Assembly (NCBI GenBank): GCA_019423755.1
Contig: JAHZAU010000014.1
Location: 1 to 59,814 of the forward strand
Direction: 5' to 3'
DNA length: 59,814 nt
Source of the DNA: Oscillospiraceae bacterium
GTDB taxonomy: Bacteria; Bacillota; Clostridia; Oscillospirales; Ruminococcaceae
In this document: in pieces, positions 58,253-59,814 of the stretch
How positions within the stretch are numbered: the stretch's first letter is position 1
Layout of the letters: each line of letters begins with the position of its first letter
Translations under genes and position numbers: made by a program
The notes under the pieces: model-generated
Seen by the model: the letters and a program-made list of their open reading frames with translations, nothing else
What the model was told of the DNA's origin: nothing
The model's database searches: none

Positions 58253-58617
58253 TTAGTGCTTTAGCAAAGACCTTTCGCATTCAGCGAAAGGTCAACAACC
58301 GCCCGCTATGCGGGTGGATTAAAGCTTAAGCAAAGAAACATCCTTTCTGGTAAAATAGAGATTGTTCAAGCCTCTAAAAAAACCAAGAAAGGATGTTTCT
58401 TATGGCAAATAGTTTAGCACACAGCAAATGGGTATGCAAGTATCACATCGTTTTCACACCAAAGTACCGTCGAAAAATAATCTATAAAGATTTGAGAAAA
58501 GATATCCAGCAAATCATAAGGGATTTATGTAAGTGGAAAGGAGTAGAAATTCTAGAAGGACACATGATGCCGGATCATGTGCATCTTCTGGTCAGCATAC
58601 CGCCCAAATACAGTGTA
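58253..58617 (+). mobile_element. IS200/IS605-family element, 5' part only
   Basis: The left end carries a subterminal hairpin, GACCTTTCGC/GCGAAAGGTC (58268-58290), and a second one, CCGCCCGC/GCGGGTGG. An upstream region and the first half of tnpA follow. The element is cut at about 58617 by foreign DNA, so its right end is not in the window. Base composition is clearly more AT-rich than the chromosome to its left. A second left end lies at 1-57 in the opposite orientation. Confidence 0.75.
58333..58401 (+). promoter_or_regulatory. tnpA translation-control inverted repeat with internal promoter
   Basis: AAGAAACATCCTTTCT (58333-58348) and AGAAAGGATGTTTCTT (58386-58401) are perfect 16-base inverted repeats. 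The right arm covers the ribosome site AAAGGA. A possible promoter -10, TGGTAAAAT (58348-58356), lies between the arms. Only read-through transcripts would contain both arms and hide the site, a protection known for IS200. Confidence 0.6.
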
Positions 58618-58623
58618 GCTTAG
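58402..58623 (+). pseudogene. tnpA: IS200-like tnpA transposase, truncated
   Basis: About 73 residues of a family usually around 150 remain. MANSLAHSKWVCKYHIVFTP and KYRRKIIYKDLRKDIQQIIR match TnpA of the HUH Y1 transposases. The HUH motif is intact in MPDHVHLLVSIPPKY, but the sequence then departs at KYSV and stops at 58621. The catalytic tyrosine is therefore lost, and this copy should be inactive. The ATG at 58402 was preferred over 58393 because AAAGGA is 8 bases upstream of it. Confidence 0.85.
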
Positions 58624-58650
58624 TTTACAAAGGGCGAAAGGTTGCGTTGT
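58605..58650. other. Junction of tnpA with an integrated element (candidate att site)
   Basis: TnpA similarity ends at the codons for KYSV, near 58617. From there the sequence no longer fits tnpA, and the recombinase gene ends about 50 bases further on. Large serine recombinases commonly lie next to the attachment site, so the crossover probably falls near CAGTGT. The other end is outside the window. Confidence 0.55.
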
Positions 58651-58674
58651 ATGGCGGCGCTTATGCGCCGTCAT
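58651..58674 (-). terminator. Hairpin at the recombinase gene end
   Basis: ATGGCGGCGC pairs with GCGCCGTCAT around TTAT. It overlaps the stop codon of the minus-strand recombinase. The following minus-strand sequence has no strong T-run, so termination is uncertain. Confidence 0.4.
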
Positions 58675-59814
58675 ATCTTCCAAACGATGTTGATACTTTC
58701 GCTTGTGGCGTAAATTGCGGAAATCATCAAATCCACCACCCGCCGCTTATCGTCAAAGTCCACTTCCTCCCATGTGTCCAGATAGCCGGAAATTTCTTTG
58801 ACCTGTTCCGGGCTGATGGTGTCCACACTCAACTCCGCTATCTTTTTGACAAGCTCCTGCTTGCGTCCGTCCAGTTCTTCAATCTTGCTGTTCACATAGG
58901 AGAGCAGGACGGGATTTGCCCCGGTCAGCGTGTCAATGAGCGTTTCAATTTCATGCTGGATTTGTGCGAGTTCTACTTGCAGGGCGGTCAGCTTTGGATT
59001 GGACTTCATAGCATTTTTTCGCCCCTTGATGGTCTGGAACGGTTTTAGCTTTTTTACCATAGCGGCATAGATAACAGCTTCCGTATCGGGAATACGGAGC
59101 GTCCCCGCACCCTCACAGCTTTTGTTATCGGAACGCTTACTGCAACGGAAGTACCACCGCCCATAACTGCCCTCGGCTTTTAACGCTTTCTGGCACCTGC
59201 CACATTTGATTTTCCCAGCTAACCAAGTATTGACCGCTTTTCGTCCCGCCTGATAACTGGCGTTGGCTAAAATCTTCTTTCGGCATTTCAGCCACAGTTC
59301 AGAAGAAACCAAGCCCTCGCTGGGAGCCATAACCAGCGTATGCCCTTGCAGATTGTGTTTGGTGTCGCCTTTCATTCCCCGGCCACGATAGAAGTAGCAC
59401 CCATTTGTGCCCGTAAAGTCAGCGGCGTCATTGATGATGACCGTCCCCTGACTTTTGAAAAACTCATAAATATCAAGGTCAGCCTTGACATAAATGGGAT
59501 TGCACAAAAGGCTTGCGAGTGCCGGACGGGAAAAATCTTTAATACCATGCTCCGCAAAATGCCGGACAATATCGCCGTAGGAAGTTCCCGGCTCGGCGTA
59601 CATCTCAAACATCAATTTGACCTGTTCCGCTTCTTCGGGATTTGCCACTAACTTCTTTGTATTGATACCATCTATCTTGATTGGCTCCGTGTGAAACCCA
59701 TAGGGAGCTTTGCCGCCCATGCGGAACCCCTTTAGGCTTCGTGAGTAGTAGGCATCGGCCACCCGCTTCTGTATCGTTTCCCGTTCAAGCTGGGCGAACA
59801 CGATACAGATATTC
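58671..59814 (-). CDS. Large serine recombinase, 5' end beyond the window
   Basis: About 381 residues are visible; the N-terminus with the catalytic Ser is off the right edge. The first visible residues, FAQLERETIQKRVADAYY, are the end of the resolvase domain (long helix E). The recombinase domain follows (GGKAPYGFHTEP, then YGDIVRHFAEHGI). A zinc ribbon (KCGRCQKAL ... YFRCSKRSDNKSC) and a coiled coil (about 275-330) come next. This is the TnpX/Tn4451-like architecture used by integrative mobilizable and conjugative elements of Clostridia. Codon use is much less GC-biased than in the chromosome, consistent with transfer. The rest of the element continues to the right. Confidence 0.9.
   Translation of the reverse strand, partial: NICIVFAQLERETIQKRVADAYYSRSLKGFRMGGKAPYGFHTEPIKIDGINTKKLVANPEEAEQVKLMFEMYAEPGTSYGDIVRHFAEHGIKDFSRPALASLLCNPIYVKADLDIYEFFKSQGTVIINDAADFTGTNGCYFYRGRGMKGDTKHNLQGHTLVMAPSEGLVSSELWLKCRKKILANASYQAGRKAVNTWLAGKIKCGRCQKALKAEGSYGRWYFRCSKRSDNKSCEGAGTLRIPDTEAVIYAAMVKKLKPFQTIKGRKNAMKSNPKLTALQVELAQIQHEIETLIDTLTGANPVLLSYVNSKIEELDGRKQELVKKIAELSVDTISPEQVKEISGYLDTWEEVDFDDKRRVVDLMISAIYATSESINIVWKI

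Overview
The window is a GC-rich (roughly 60% or more by eye), gene-dense stretch of chromosome. It most resembles an anaerobic, spore-lineage Clostridia member of the Oscillospiraceae/Ruminococcaceae type (Faecalibacterium/Subdoligranulum-like). That placement is an inference. It rests on a SpoIID homologue, strong Shine-Dalgarno sites, the ylxM-ffh-rpsP-khpA-rimM-trmD order, the rimP-nusA-ylxR-ylxQ-infB-rbfA-nrnA-truB-ribF-rpsO-pnp order, an ECF transporter module, an HPr with both His15 and Ser46, a zinc-finger Clp ATPase and a cysteine desulfidase. About 97% of the window is ordinary core genome. The last 1.6 kb and the first 57 bases are mobile DNA.

Layout. 1-57 is the end of an IS200-like element that continues off the window. 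156-9686 holds a membrane protein, spoIID, purF, a D-serine dehydratase, a cytidylate-kinase-like protein, a DUF3783/MYG1 pair, a cell-wall amidase and two envelope proteins. 9687-10087 is non-coding and holds a long nested palindrome. 10088-13546 has a guanylate kinase, a D-aminopeptidase, a cysteine hydrolase and a lipoprotein. 13733-17621 is the signal recognition particle and ribosome-maturation block. 18039-23261 has HPr, uvrC, rsmD-coaD, a coiled-coil protein and a second cytidylate-kinase-like gene. 23519-31185 has ruvCAB, glmM behind an unusual structured leader, a methyltransferase and ecfA1-ecfA2-ecfT. 31263-41452 has truA, a DUF5711 protein, CvpA, a ClpE-type ATPase and a three-gene MacB-like export module. 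41710-53117 is the large translation/RNA-processing operon, with structured leaders before rimP, rpsO and pnp. 53296-58198 has a small [2Fe-2S] protein, a CorC/HlyC-type protein, an anchored unknown, a cysteine desulfidase and a TSCPD protein.

The most interesting locus is 53296-53532. A BFD-like [2Fe-2S] ORF meets a TGA and then stays open, with coding-like composition, for 28 more codons. The TGA is followed directly by Cys, and a hairpin with a bulged U and a G-first apical loop lies at the distance expected of a bacterial SECIS element. I read it as a candidate selenoprotein. Second is the glmM leader, where two 19-nt hairpins share the loop TAACC and have covarying stems. Third is the right edge, where an element carrying a large serine recombinase has split an IS200-family tnpA; a second copy of the IS left end sits in inverted orientation at base 1.

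Functionally the window is dominated by translation and RNA metabolism: SRP targeting, rRNA and tRNA modification, initiation, ribosome assembly, and RNA and nanoRNA decay. Smaller groups serve DNA repair (uvrC, ruvABC), envelope work (spoIID, amidase, glmM, MacB-like module), cofactors (coaD, ribF, ECF module) and amino-acid catabolism (D-serine, D-peptides, cysteine).
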